The notes under the pieces: model-generated
Told to the model about the DNA's origin: nothing
What the model saw: only the letters and a program-made list of their open reading frames with translations
The model's database searches: none
NCBI GenBank assembly: GCA_036768485.1
Contig: JAVLUZ010000510.1
Span: 434,001-498,000 of the forward strand
Reading direction: 5' to 3'
Length of the DNA: 64,000 bases
Source of the DNA: Mermis nigrescens
Lineage: Eukaryota > Nematoda > Enoplea > Mermithida > Mermithidae
Shown here: one piece after another, positions 49,715-60,960 of the stretch
How positions within the stretch are numbered: the first letter of the stretch is position 1
How the letters are laid out: every line of letters starts with the position of its first letter
Made by a program: the position numbers and the translations under genes

Positions 49715-49856
49715 GTTTTACGTAAAGAATGAGATCCGTGCGGGGAGAGAGAGAATGAAAGACATTTTTACCTCTGATAAAAATTGTAGTGATGATTTTA
49801 GACTGATATCAGAAGCGAAATTTGGCCGATTTTATAAAAATCTTAACGGCGTTTGA
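49715..49856 (+). CDS. Putative terminal exon, unknown protein
   Basis: An acceptor TCTTCTGTTTTTCGCAG is followed by an open frame to TGA (FYVKNEIRAGRERMKDIF, then SEAKFGRFYKNLNGV). It looks coding, but no upstream exon with matching phase (two carried bases) is found nearby. Not recognised. Confidence 0.3.
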
Positions 49857-50453
49857 GCGCGCCACCCCAGACCTGCAGCCCTGGAAGAGAGGTGTTCGTT
49901 CCTTGAATTCTCATCATATTCAAGATGTTCGAGCAGCAGAATTAGTGTGCAGATAGTGGCGTACTTGCACATGGGGGTGAAAGGGGTATCAATTTCTTAA
50001 GAGTCGGCCGGACAGGTACTCTCCGGTGATTTTGAGCTAATGGAACGTTTTTTGAATCATTTTTGAGGTCAAGAGAAGTAAAAACTTCAAAAGTTTTCTC
50101 GCGCTTCGCGCCAGATTAGTACTTGTAAGTACTTTTTACTCAAAAAGCGCCCAAAATTGATAAAATTTTGCATTTTTTAGTGTTAAAAAGTGACATAATG
50201 CAGCCAAAATTGACTAAAAATGCTTTTAAAATGCGATATCACTACGAAAAAACGTTTTATAGGCTATTTTGACCATTTTGATAGTTAAAACAGCAAAAAA
50301 ATCGTGAACGTTAAATTTACTGTTCTGGATTTATGGGATTACACCCTACCTGCCGACCCTGACCTTGTGCACCTATGGCTAGTGGTCGCAACGCAAAGCG
50401 TCTTCTTTATTTATTCTTTGGTCTCCTTATTTTTTAAAAATTTTGGTCGTGCC

Positions 50454-50844
50454 CATACTTGCACAGCATGGGAATTCCTGGGGAGTTGAAATTATAAAGT
50501 GTCTTTTTTAGTCTAATAATGGTAGGGTACGCGTCAAAAACATCGTAATTAGCGTTTCTGACGATGCTCGATCTTTCTAGAGCATAAAAACAAAAAATTT
50601 AAAAAAAATCAAAGAAGTCGTAACAAATTTAACAAAATATAGCCAAAACATGAGTATAAGGGCGTGGAGCGCCGAAAATTTGCGCTTTTGAGCAAATATA
50701 TAGCTAAAAACGCTTGAAAAAGCATCTTTTCTACAAATTTTTAGAAAATCTTTAGGAATTTTAAAAAGATCATCGATTCGGAGGAGGGGTGGAAAAAGTT
50801 TTTTAGGGGGGGGTGAAACCTCCCACTCCCCAAGGTCATGTGCG
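50454..50844 (+). mobile_element. MITE family C, complete copy inserted in a family D right end
   Basis: Exact TSD GTCGTGCC (50446-50453 and 50845-50852). It starts CATACTTGCACAGCATGGGA and ends AAGGTCATGTGCG, with a palindrome GGCGTGGAGCGCC at 50662. The flanks AAAATTTTGGTCGTGCC and ATCCTGGATACTAGCCTG (ending 50887) match the right end of family D. Confidence 0.92.
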
Positions 50845-51072
50845 GTCGTGCCTCACCTCTAGAAACAAAATCCTGGATACTAGCCTGCTTAAGCGAGCAG
50901 AAAGGCGTATTCAGACTCAATCTTATAGCGTCTATGTTTTTGTAAAATTTGATCTTTATTTTGTTTTTCAATTTTCTTATATTTTTCTTAATTGCTTTTT
51001 TCTGAATATATATTTTTAATATTTTATTTTTTGTCCATTTCGATGTGTTTTACGGCATTTATTTGTGTCCAG

Positions 51073-53547
51073 TTCTACACCCAAAGAACATGGCGATCGA
51101 ATTCTTCAAGCAAAATATGCCGCCTCTTAATTCCATTTCGCTCATTCACCATTATTTTCCCTTGCTTGGTGCTGCAAGCCATTCTGTGTTCGCGCTGCAC
51201 GCCCTTAGCCCAAATATCATGTCAAGGTAATTTACATTATGCCTGTGTGCTCTTTTGGGCCAAAATCACTTCAAAAACTGGTACAAATGCTAAAATAACG
51301 GTAAAATAGGTTATTCGACAGTTTTTGGTCAATCTCAAGCAATTTTGAAGAAAATTTTCAATTCTCGTTTAATGGCCTTTGTTTCACCTCATTTTCCCAG
51401 AAAATTTACAAGTGTTCCATTCTGGGGTATAGACTACTTAAACTTCCCGCCTTCACGTGCATGTCTGGTCTGGAACCCCTTTTCGAAAATCAGAGAGGCC
51501 CCCAAACATACGTGGGCAGCAAGAAAATTCTGGGGGGTGCAAGATTTTTCGATGGTCAAAAAATGGCCTTAAAAATGGTGGTATGGCGATAAAAACACCA
51601 TTTTTCGACGTTTCTCATCAAGCACTATCCATTGGCATCAAAAAATTGCGCAAAAAACGAAAAAAATTTTCGAAAATTGAATTGGGGGGTATTTTGATTT
51701 TCTGGAAGGGGGTGCATACCCCCCAAACCCCCCACGCCCAGGTTGCCCCTAAAGAATCAAGAGACCCTCGGACTTGAATTTTCGGTGATATTTTTGGCAA
51801 TTTTGGTTCATCGGATCCTCGAGAATTTAGAGGCTGCTCACCACCTATGTATGCATACGAGCTAATAAACTTACACGTTTTGTCACTTACATTTCGATTA
51901 AGATCGCTAAGACCTCAGAGGGGCGTGAGTGAGCGCCGCCCTTTAAACGATTAAAGGCTGAAAAGTATACAAGAATTAGCAAATACTGTCACATGAAAAT
52001 TGTCGTTTTCTATATTATTTAAGCTTTATATGATTGGGTAATTAGCAGTAATTTCTGCGCCGTAAATTTCATTGGCTGATGATCATCGGTGCTCATCGTG
52101 GCCGGTCTAGAGACAAACAGGAGTATCCTTAAGCTATAAGTAGCATTGGAGTGCTAGAAGCACTAAGATTAACCTGCTTCTTGGTCTTTGATCGATTTCA
52201 GGCACTATAACAGCGAACTTAGTTTCTCATTCATGTCGTCCTAAATTTTGTTATAAAGTGTCCTGAAATTTTTTATTTTTTCGCCCGTCTGCTCCCTACA
52301 AGAGGTGCGCCTTATACCTTGCTATTATTACATACGTATTTAGCTTTAACACAGTTATTAAAACAAATTCAGTTTTGCGTAATAGCTTGTTTTGAAAAAT
52401 ATCTTAATTGTTTACTTATCCTCTTCTTCCTTGCCAAGTTGAAGTCAGGTCTGCAGATTTTTCGCTCTTTTATAATTAAACTCGCATAAACCGACGACTC
52501 TTCTTAATTATTCAAAACCAATCGAGTTAATTCTAAAGAAGTCTACAAATTGTCTTCTGGTTTGACTATTAACGTGTTCTTCACTTATTATACAAGTACC
52601 TTTCTTGTTCATTCCAGAATAAATAACCGAAACTTACACATAAATTTTTATTTTATGTCGTAGGTAGGATCTTACATGTGGTTCATTAGTTCATATGATT
52701 TGTTTGCTCATTCTGACCGGGGCCATTTTAAGGTGCTTTTTGGCCTTTTCGTCCAGAAATTAAAGGTTATTTACCCCTCCCTCTTAAGATGGCTGGGATG
52801 GGAACCTTCCTCCAAACCAAAATTTAGAACTGATCATGCCTTCTTTATGATTGTAGCGATAAGCATTATTGCAGAAACTATTAATAATTATCTTAAATTT
52901 CACACATGGGCATGGGGGATCTGGGGGTATACAATACACCCCCGCTGAAATTGAAACCCCCGCAGATTACTGTTTACCCCCACAATTCTATTTTTAGTAA
53001 CATTTTTGGCGATTTTTGGCAATATTTCTGGTGATTTCACCCACTCTTAGAAATTTCTTGCTGCCCATGTATCCTTAAAAGATCATTATACTTCAGAAGT
53101 ACATACATGTATGAGTGTGTACGAGTACATTACATTCTCATGATGTGTCCCGGGACGCCCCTAATTTCAAATAATCGATTTGTTTTTTTGAGTATGTTTT
53201 TGATGAATCGTTATAAATAAATATTCATCATACATAGTTGTTTCCCGACTTGCGATCTCGCCATATCCAACGCAATTTTAATCAATGCGCATTGCGGCAT
53301 AGGAATCTATTGCTACTATAGACGACATATGACGAAATTATCTCACACAAGTCGAGTAATGTATAGCGTATACTCGGCCGTACTATTCAATTTCGGTAGC
53401 GTTTTACTCTGGGCCGTAACCAAAGCCGTCTTACCGCCGGATACGGTCATTCGTTCGCTGTTTGGCTTATTGACCAGCACTTGTTTGTTGGGCATAGGAC
53501 GAGAATATTTAACTTACATCGATCATAATTGCGTCGTCGACAGTTAA
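51073..53547 (+). CDS. Two-exon gene for a 148-residue multi-pass membrane protein
   Basis: Exon 1 starts after an acceptor TTTGTGTCCAG (so an untranslated first exon is implied). Its ATG at 51090 sits in a good context (AGAACATGG), and it ends TCAAG|GTAATT at 51226. Exon 2 is 53238-53547, after a CATACATAG acceptor. Phases match (two bases plus one), and the stop is TAA. Hydrophobic segments lie in exon 1 (FPLLGAASHSVFALHAL), then NAILINAHCGIGIYCYY, VYSAVLFNFGSVLLWAV and SLFGLLTSTCLLGIG, so three or four membrane passes are likely. There is no cleavable signal. AATAAA at about 53869 can be the polyadenylation signal. The intron holds repeat G, MITE-A and repeat H. I do not recognise the family. 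Confidence 0.7.
51240..51480 (-). repeat. Repeat G copy
   Basis: CTCTTTTGGGCCAAAATCAC through ATTTTCCCAGAAAATTTACA to CACGTGCATGTCTGG is the reverse of the copy at 15705. It begins a few bases after the exon 1 donor of the membrane-protein gene. Confidence 0.65.
51507..51745 (-). mobile_element. MITE family A, complete reverse copy
   Basis: The ends CATACGTGGGCAGC and CCACGCCCAGGTTG are flanked by CCCCCAAA (51499-51506) and CCCCTAAA (51746-51753), a 7/8 TSD. It lies in the intron of the membrane-protein gene. Confidence 0.88.
52908..53071 (+). repeat. Repeat H copy
   Basis: CACATGGGCATGGGGGATCT to TTGCTGCCCATGTATC, with terminal GTGGGC/GCCCAC-like inverted ends, probably another hAT-type MITE. 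It covers the end of a plus-strand frame starting at 52676 that I do not accept as a gene. The flanking similarity is too weak for a TSD. Confidence 0.55.
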
Positions 53548-53892
53548 TTTGTATATATTAGCTCCTTTTTTAGTTATTACTTCGACTTCAACGTAGACGA
53601 TTGAAAATTTATTATTCCTTCCTCTTGGCTTCGCCAAAGTGACTCGATATACGGTAAAGTGTTTTTTTAATATAATGCAATTTTAAAAAGGAGAAAAAAT
53701 GGAATTCCGTTTTTTGAATGGCTATTTTTGAAATTTATGCAATGCGGATGGTCGTGCGATTTCTCGGTCTAGCGTTAGTTTGCGGTGCAATCGTGTTTTT
53801 TTCAGAAGTTAAAATTCTTCGTCGCGAATATGATAGAACTTTATTCTGATGGGTATCAATACATATTTAATAAACAGCGTCATGTTGCGAAT

Positions 53893-54727
53893 CAGCGCCG
53901 GATTTAAGGGGGCGGGGGGAGCGGCCGCCTCCCAATGGTCCAAAATAGTTGGCGAGATAAAAAATGCATATGTAATTTGCAATGATTTTTAGCCGTCAGT
54001 GATCATAATTTCTTAAATTTTTCCGGTGCTTCGCGCCGGATCATATCTATTAATGACATTTATTTACTTTTCTGGCGGGGCTAGTTGCTAGCATACCTGG
54101 GCGTGGGGGTTGGCGTTATGCACCCCCCAGAAACCAAACCCCCCATAGAATTCAATTTGTGACTTTTTTTGCTTTTTTTTCGCAATTTTTCATGCCAATG
54201 GATAGTGCTCGATGAGAAACGTTGAAAAATTGTGTTTTTTCGCCATACCACTATTTTTATGGTAATTTTTCGACCTTTGAAAAAAATCTAGCACTACCCT
54301 TCGCCCCAGAACCTTAATGGTGCCCACCTATGGTTGCCAGCCATTTTTTGCTCCTAGAATAGGTCTTAAAACAATTTCAAGAGCAGAAACAGCTATTTCA
54401 GCGTGGATCCCTTCTATTTTTATGCATAACTTTCAAAAACTTTCGATGTTCTGTGTCAAAAAGAAATCGGGCAGTAAAATAAGCTTCTAAACGTACTTCC
54501 GTCTAAATTTCACGTTTTCCGGCGCTTTGTGCCGAATTTTTGCTAATAATTTATTGATTTTTTTGCATAAAGTTGTCGAAAAAAGTGATTTTAACTAAAA
54601 GTAGGCGATGTAAAACGTCGAAAAAATGGTTTTTCGCACGTGAAGGGCAAATTTTTGGACCTATTCTTGACTCTTTCTGGAAAAGTTGGCGCACCGCCTC
54701 CATAGTAAAATCTTAGATCCGCCATTG
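53893..54727. mobile_element. hAT-type element with a MITE-A inside
   Basis: The ends CAGCGCCGGATTTAAGGGGG and, inverted, CAATGGCGGATCTAAGATTT form decayed TIRs. The flanks TTGCGAAT and GATCGAAT share the last five bases. The interior is noncoding apart from a split by MITE-A at 54090. Confidence 0.65.
54090..54332 (+). mobile_element. MITE family A, complete copy
   Basis: The ends CATACCTGGGC and GCCCACCTATG are flanked by GTTGCTAG (54082-54089) and GTTGCCAG (54333-54340), a 7/8 TSD. Confidence 0.9.
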
Positions 54728-55254
54728 GATCGAATTAAGGTTTATGGAGAACTCGTCAACCGTTAAAATGTAGTCAGGATGTTCAACGTGCTACATACGC
54801 GGTTTTGTGTTAATTTCATATGTACAATCGTATTTTGATTGCTTTTATTATATTCGTACGTTATTTATATAAGATTCGATTTATTCTATTCATAATAAAA
54901 AATAACCTTTAGCAGCAATGATTTACCCTAGAGTCCTTGTTTATAATTTTTAAAGATTGAAGGTAAAAAGGCTTAAAAATTTATATACGTACGTAAGCAG
55001 TATGTACATACATAAGTTGGGTACATTTCTCATTTGCAAATGGACTTGGCGTTTTTGTCCTGACTATGATAATAAAAAAAACAGCTGCAGAGCACACTAT
55101 CAGGAACTTACTTCAGAACTGTTTCTTTCGAGTTTTCGATGCCAATTGATAATAGTCTGAAGAGTGAAGGGAAGAAGCGTCGAAAAATCGTGCTCTTCTC
55201 ATCAATTACTTTGACCCTTCAAAGTTTTTTAACCCAGGTTTCTATGTTGGAAAC

Positions 55255-55700
55255 ACGTGGGCAGCACCAAAATTCTGTAGGGGGGAGGTGCAAAATTTTT
55301 CAAAGGTCAAAAAGATAGTATGGCGGAAAAACACCATTTTTCAAAGTTTCTTATCGAGCACTATCCATTGCCATTAAAAAATTGCGAAAACGACAATAAA
55401 AGTTTTCAACAATTGAATTCTAGGGGTATTGGGCCTTTTGGGGGTGCATACCGTAGGCGGGTGGCACCAGAGTTATGGGGGGTGCAAGATCTTTTTAAAG
55501 GTCAAAAATGGCCTTAAAAATGGTGGTATGTCGAAAAAACACCATTTTTCAACGTTTCTCATCAAGCGCTATCCATCGGCATCAGAAAAATGCGGGGAAA
55601 AACAAAAAATTTCAAAGATTGAATTCTGGGGGTGCATATTCCCACGCCCAGGTACGGTGCATACCCTCCCCACGCCCGCGTGTGGTTTAGACTATACATA
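55255..55700 (-). mobile_element. Two joined MITE-A copies, reverse orientation
   Basis: Two successive family A bodies (about 55255-55450 and 55460-55690) each show GTGCAAGATTTTT-like, CACCATTTTTCAA and CACTATCCATTG-type blocks in reverse order. The second ends CCACGCCCGCGTGTGG. The internal junction suggests one copy inserted into the other. Confidence 0.65.
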
Positions 55701-56110
55701 GATGCATAGCATGACCGATCTGGGGATCAAGAATTGGACTTTTGGGTCAAAATGACCTCAAAAATTGATATAAGCGCTAAAATAGCGTTACAACTGCGTC
55801 ATTGTACACTTTCTGGTCAATTTAAAGCACTCTTGAAGAAAATTTTCATCCCTTTCTGCCTTTCCGCACGTGCTGCATGTCTGGTTCAGACTCCGGGAAT
55901 CCCGCGCAGACCCCTAGAATTAAATTGTGGGCATGTTTCTAGAATTTCCCCTAGTTTCACCACTCAGATCCCCAGAGTTCGCTTGTTGCCCATCCAATGT
56001 GCGGATTAGGCACCGGCAAATACTCTAATGGCGGGCGGATCCAGGTTTTTCGTAAAATAGGACCTTACCTATGTCGTTCCAAAAACCTGCGTACCACAAC
56101 ATACAAAAAC
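55701..56110 (-). repeat. Repeat G copy and adjoining sequence
   Basis: GGGTCAAAATGACCTCAAAA near 55743 and GGTCAATTTAAAGCACTCTT near 55815 identify repeat G, reverse orientation. A decayed repeat H-like end lies at 55895-56010. No gene. Confidence 0.5.
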
Positions 56111-56114
56111 TATA

Positions 56115-56263
56115 GTCTGTTTCACATAACTTCGTGCATAAATTCTGAGAATTTTCAGTGACAGTAAGCCGAGGTTACGATAATTCAATGTTATAATCGC
56201 AATCTGTCAGCTTATTGTCGGAGATAATTTAAAAATTTATGACCGAAGTTGTGTGAAACAGAC
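56115..56263. mobile_element. Mariner-type palindromic MITE, 149 bp
   Basis: It starts GTCTGTTTCACATAACTTCG and ends in its near-perfect inverse, with TA on each side (56113-56114 and 56264-56265). The ends match those of the tRNA-bearing elements at 10865 and 34567. Confidence 0.85.
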
Positions 56264-56767
56264 TATGGTATTTTGCTCAAGCCCTCTTCGTAGTCGAAAT
56301 GGTACCTGCTCACTCAGTATAATATTTTCCGGCGAAAATTCGAAAGTTTCGAAGATTTTGTATGAAAAAATTTGCATATACTCATGGTTTAAATTTAATT
56401 AAATTTTACAAAATCGAGCACGAAGCCCCGGAAATTTTTTTTGAAATTTCAACAAACGGACGGCTGGAGATAATTAAAATGCTTTCCAAGTATTCATGCA
56501 TCTCACAAGTTTAGGAATTTCGGTCAGAAAACATGCGTTTTTGCTTGTGGTGCAAGATTCACGCTCTCCAAGCACTTACGATTTAAGGCTAGCATTGTAA
56601 GATGACTACTCGCCCATAACGTGTTTTGAGATTTAAAAATTTGGAATGCAGAATTTAGGCTCAGCCAGTATGCCATTCGATCACTTAGGGATAATGCACA
56701 ATCTTTAACTATCGTAAAACGCAAAGTTCTCTAATAAGAATAGAATATGTAATAAATAACACATAAG

Positions 56768-57107
56768 TTAAACGCTCGTATTGACTTTTTCAAGATTTTT
56801 CACAATAGTCGAGAGCTTAACGCGATAATCCGAAATTTCCGCTGGACTAATATTGTTCAATTTATCTTGATGCTTATGATCGAACACGTATGTGTCTCCA
56901 TCACATTCAAATCGTTGAGCGAGGCGATCAGCGAAAATCAGCACATATATGCCACAATCGTAGCCATTGTTCTGTTTGGCACAATGAACCGTATGAACCT
57001 TAGTTCGCTCTGAATTACCGGCTACATGTAAATCTGAACTTGTATTACGCACGGCATCTTTCACACATTCAGCAACGCGCTGCGCTGCTTTGAGATTATC
57101 TTCTATT
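56768..57107 (-). CDS. SENP8: SENP8/NEDP1-like C48 protease, terminal exon
   Basis: SENP8 is a cysteine protease that removes NEDD8 from cullins and other targets. After an acceptor TTTAATTATAG, 112 codons and TAA include AKQNNGYDCGIYVLIFAD. This holds the catalytic Cys (in DCG) and the oxyanion Gln six residues before it, spaced as in the C48 family. The region before it (LKAAQRVAECV) and the helical tail fit the SENP8 C-terminus in order and length. The exon with the catalytic His and Asp is not seen upstream on the minus strand to 64 kb, where repeats dominate. It may lie beyond the window, or this exon may be a relic. A general ULP1 relative is the alternative. Confidence 0.7.
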
Positions 57108-57349
57108 CTATAATTAAACATATATGCTATATATATGCTAACAAATTACACAAATTAATCAATGAACAAAAATGAAATAAAATATGAAAAATCATCTCTT
57201 CATCTCATCGCTTTTAGAATGCGTGAAATATACAAATATGCCTTAGATATACGGATCCAGAGACTAATAAATAAATACAAACACGGGTGTTTACGTTATT
57301 TTTTATATACATACTTTTCATCTTTAGGTAATCTATATTTTTAGGCTCG

Positions 57350-57510
57350 TAATTTGGGTTATTCCTTAGTTTCTGGTCAATATACTGTACTTTTGAAGAA
57401 ACATTTAACTTTTCATCAATTCTTGACCTTCATTTTGCCACATTTTACCCAGAAAAATTCCCATCTTTTCATTGTGGGGGTCTACTTACCTAATCCCCCA
57501 AGTGCATGAC
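57350..57510 (-). repeat. Repeat G piece
   Basis: TTTCTGGTCAATATACTGTA, TTTTGAAGAAACATTT and TTCATTTTGCCACATTTT match the right part of repeat G, reversed. Truncated on both sides. Confidence 0.55.
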
Positions 57511-57519
57511 TGGTTGCGA

Positions 57520-58140
57520 CGAGCCCATAGATGGGCAGCACCAAAATCCTAGGGGATTGCAAGATTTTTCAAAGGTCAAAAAATGGTCTTAAAAATGGTG
57601 GTATGGCGAAAAAACACCATTTTCCAACGTTTCTCCTCGAGTACTATCCATTGGCATCAAAAAATTGCGAAAAAACGAAAAAATTTTCAAAAATGGAATT
57701 CTGGGGGTTATTTCGATTTCAGGGGGGGGTATTTGGCTTCCTGGGGGTGCACACCCCCTCAACCCTTACGTCCACATGTGGATGATACCATAGGTGGGCG
57801 GCACTAAAATTATAGGGATCCAAGGAGGGTAGATAAGCGCTATGGACGTCAGCTTCTCCTGTATCGACTTACGAAGGATGAAAGGCTAAGTTGGCTTGAG
57901 CCGTCCGAAATGATTCGAACTGGAGTCAAACTCTGGTCGACGTTAATAGACACCCAGATTTGATTGTTGCCATCCGAAATACTAGGGGTTTTCAAAGGTA
58001 AAAAAATGGTGGTATGGAGAAAATACATCATTTTTCAACGTTTCTCATCGAGCACTATCCATTGGCACCAAAAATTGCGAAAAAACGTCAAAAAATTCAA
58101 AAATTGAATTCTGGGAGTATCCGGCCTTCTGGGGGGTTGC
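57520..58140 (-). mobile_element. MITE-A copies in reverse, one with a foreign insert
   Basis: A first body runs 57528-57780. A second begins CCATAGGTGGGCGGC at 57790, is interrupted at about 57815, resumes at about 57990 with TTTTCAAAGGTAAAAAAATG and runs to about 58135. The 170-bp interruption is unrelated to family A and is described separately. Confidence 0.65.
57815..57988. other. Non-repeat insert within MITE-A, open on both strands
   Basis: The plus strand reads RYGRQLLLYRLTKDERLSWL and on to DTQI before a stop. The minus strand reads PSISDGNNQIWVSINVDQSL before a stop. Base composition is close to coding DNA rather than to the T-rich MITE. It may be a captured exon fragment or part of an inserted element. 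The source is not recognised. Confidence 0.4.
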
Positions 58141-58143
58141 ACC

Positions 58144-58378
58144 ACACCTGGGCGTGGGGGAGGGGGTTTGGGTGGGTATGCACCCCGAGAAAAACAAAAT
58201 GCCCCCCATAATTCAATTTTTAAAATTTTTTTCCGTTTTTTCGCAATTTTTTTGATGCCAATAGATAGTGCTTAATGAGAAACGTCGAAAAATGGTGTTT
58301 TTCGCCAAACCACAACTTTTAAGGCAATTTTTTGATCTTTGAAAAATCTTGCATCCCCAGAATTTTCTTGCTGCTCAC
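58144..58378 (+). mobile_element. MITE family A, interrupted at its right end
   Basis: The left end CACACCTGGGCGTGG and the complete core are present, but the right end stops at CTGCTCACG. There a hAT-F end begins (TAGTGATCGAC, 58379), so hAT-F inserted into or beside it. Confidence 0.75.
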
Positions 58379-58860
58379 GTAGTGATCGACTGGGGCCCCA
58401 GCCCCAGCAATCCCCCGGCCATTTTTCAGCATGGCAGTCATTTATCAATGAGCAAGTGTTAATTTTGAGAACTGCACTGATTAGACCATATGTATACTTA
58501 CTTAGTCCTTGTTATAACTTTGCTACTGTGTATAAATGAGCTTTTACTGAATAAATGTTCAGGAAAATCTGCATGTTTTCGATTCCTTCACTTGACTTAT
58601 TTGAACTAAATGCTACTTTTAACTCATTCATTTATAGCTATGGCTGAAAGATTTAGAATTGACAAATATGTTCCATTTCTAGTTGGAAATTGTACGTTTT
58701 CAACAAACTGTTTTTACAAAAACACTTCTACATTTAATTGAATGGGAACCGCGTGCTTTAAAACGCGTTTCTTGTGTAATAGTTATTGAGATGGAGGTTA
58801 ATTATAGGCGAATGTAAACTATGCTGCTGAATCGCGTCCGATCCGATAAACTAAATATGT
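58379..58860 (-). mobile_element. hAT-F end, truncated
   Basis: TAGTGATCGACTGGGGCCCC and the next 480 bp are the reverse of 41300-41887 and 45950-46516. The other terminus is not found. No transposase remains. Confidence 0.75.
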
Positions 58861-58969
58861 CTCAAATAGTTTCTTAAGGTCCAGAGTTGAGGGAGGGGTG
58901 AAATCCCAAATTGGAGGACCAGAAAATTAAGTGGTGGACTATTATTAGCCGACTCTATTTTGTTGTACG

Positions 58970-59450
58970 AGCTTCTTGTGCTTGTACAAAGATCTCCGAA
59001 AAGGTCTTCGTATGAGCTAAGAAATTTTTGTAGCTATATTATATAAATATATTTTTTAACATACACATTTTCGCATACTATCAGTATGTGACAGTGTTTT
59101 TTGTACAATGTACCTTTGTATATACATGAACAAAGATGGTACCCAAAAGTCTTTGTACATTTTAAACCAGTGTATTTTTTGTACACGGTCCGTTTGTGCA
59201 TGTACAAAGATGGTCCGCAAAAGCCTTTGTACATGTTGTACACACAAATTTTTGGTTACTATAATATGGTACAGTAGCGATTTTAGTGTGTCAAAACAGG
59301 GTCTTTTGACTTTTGATTGTATACGTTAGCTAATTTCTGGGTTTCTAACGCCAAAAACTACTAAAATTGTCTCAAAACGGCACGGAGCGCCTAAAAATTT
59401 GACATTTTTCCATTCTAACTACAAATTTTGCCATTTTAAAGATATATAGG
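58970..59450. repeat. Repeat with CTTTGTACATGTACAAAG palindromes
   Basis: Words such as CTTTGTACAT and ATGTACAAAGATGG recur at 58985, 59113, 59150, 59208 and 59223. The block shares its right part (GGTACAGTAGCGATTTTAG; GGGTTTCT) with the 1.1-kb repeats at 38.7 and 62.9 kb, so it is a divergent relative. Confidence 0.65.
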
Positions 59451-59639
59451 ACCACATCTGGACAATGGGTTCAACCCGGTATACACCTGAAGGCCACTCG
59501 GTATCACCTGGGAAGATCGTGAGTATCACCTGAATTTTTTATTAAAAAAGCGAAGATAAACTCAGCAAAAATCAATGTACAAGTACAAAAACATGTAGAT
59601 AGATCATTTAGACATTAGTTCAATCAGTCATCAAACCAG

Positions 59640-60960
59640 TCAATCAGCCAACCAAGTAACAGTCCAACCAACCAACCAACCAACCGACTTGGCCTGACTA
59701 AGCTGACCAACCAACCCACCAACTGACCAACCAAACAACCGACCAACCAACCAAATAACCAACCAACCAACTAATCAACCAACCAACCAACAGGCCAACC
59801 AACCAACCAACCAAACAACCAGCTAACCAACCGGCCAACCAACTGGCCGACTAACCAATCAATCAGCCAAGCAAGGAACTAGCCAACCAACCAACCAACC
59901 AACTGGCCAACCAAGCAAACAACCAACTAGACTAGCTGGCCATCCAACCGAGCCAGCAAAAAATCGGCTAACCAACCATTTAACTAGCCAACCAAACAAT
60001 TAGCCAACCAACCAGCAACCAACCAACCAACCGGCCAACCAAACAGCCAACCGACCAACCAACGAACCAACTAACCGGCCAACCAACCATTTAAGTAGCC
60101 AACCAACCAAACAACCAACCGACCAACCAGCCAACCGGCCAACCAAACAACCAACTAGATACCCAATCAATTAACCAACCAACCAATTGGCCAACCAACC
60201 AACGAACTGACACACCACCAACCAATCAACCAACTAATGAGCCAACCCACCAACTTACTGGCCAACCAACCAACTGACCAACGGAGCAACTAACTAGTCA
60301 ATCAACCAACCAGCCGACCGACCAACTAAGAGGCCAACCAACCAACCAGCCAACCAACCAATTAACTGATCAACCAACCGGCCCACCGACCAACCAACTA
60401 GCCAACCAACCAATCAAACAGCCAACCAACCGGCCAGCCGACTAGCCAACCGAATAACCAACCAACCAACTTACTGGCCAACCAGCTAATCAAACAACCA
60501 ACTAAACAACCAACCATGCAAATGGCCAACCAAACAACAAAACAATAGGCCAATCAACCAACCAACTAGCCAATTAAACAACTAACCGGCCAACCAACCA
60601 CCCAATCAAACTGCTCAAACAACTATCTGGCCAACCAACCAATTAGCCAATCAATGCATTAACTGACCTATCAACCAACTCACAAACCAACCACTCAGCC
60701 GATGAATGAACCAACCAAACAGTCTGCTGATTAACAGACAAGCCAACCCATTTAATGACCAACCGACCAAATGACGAATCATCAGATCAACTAACCATCT
60801 AATCGACCAATCAACCAGCCACCCAGCCACCAAACCAACCAGTCAATCAATCAATCAGTCAACCATTAAACCAATCAATCAATCGAACCAAGCAACCGAT
60901 CAATCATTTAATCAACCGACCAGCCAAGTGACGAACCAACCACTCAACCATTCATTCTTA
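59640..60960. repeat. Degenerate CCAA tetranucleotide array, 1.3 kb
   Basis: CCAACCAA is repeated with many substitutions (CTAA, CCGA, CGGC, TCAA) over 1.3 kb. Minus-strand frames read as GWLVGWL-like repeats and carry stops, so I do not treat them as protein. No unit longer than four bases is evident by eye. Confidence 0.9.

Noticed and set aside
52676..52948. 90-codon plus-strand frame
   Set aside because: Its last third is repeat H and the rest has no homology I can see. The splice phases of the membrane-protein gene skip it cleanly.
60651..60833. Minus-strand frame reading as GWL-type repeats
   Set aside because: It is a translation of the CCAA array.
59640..60960. CRISPR-like array
   Set aside because: The repeats are tetranucleotides without unique spacers, in a eukaryotic context.
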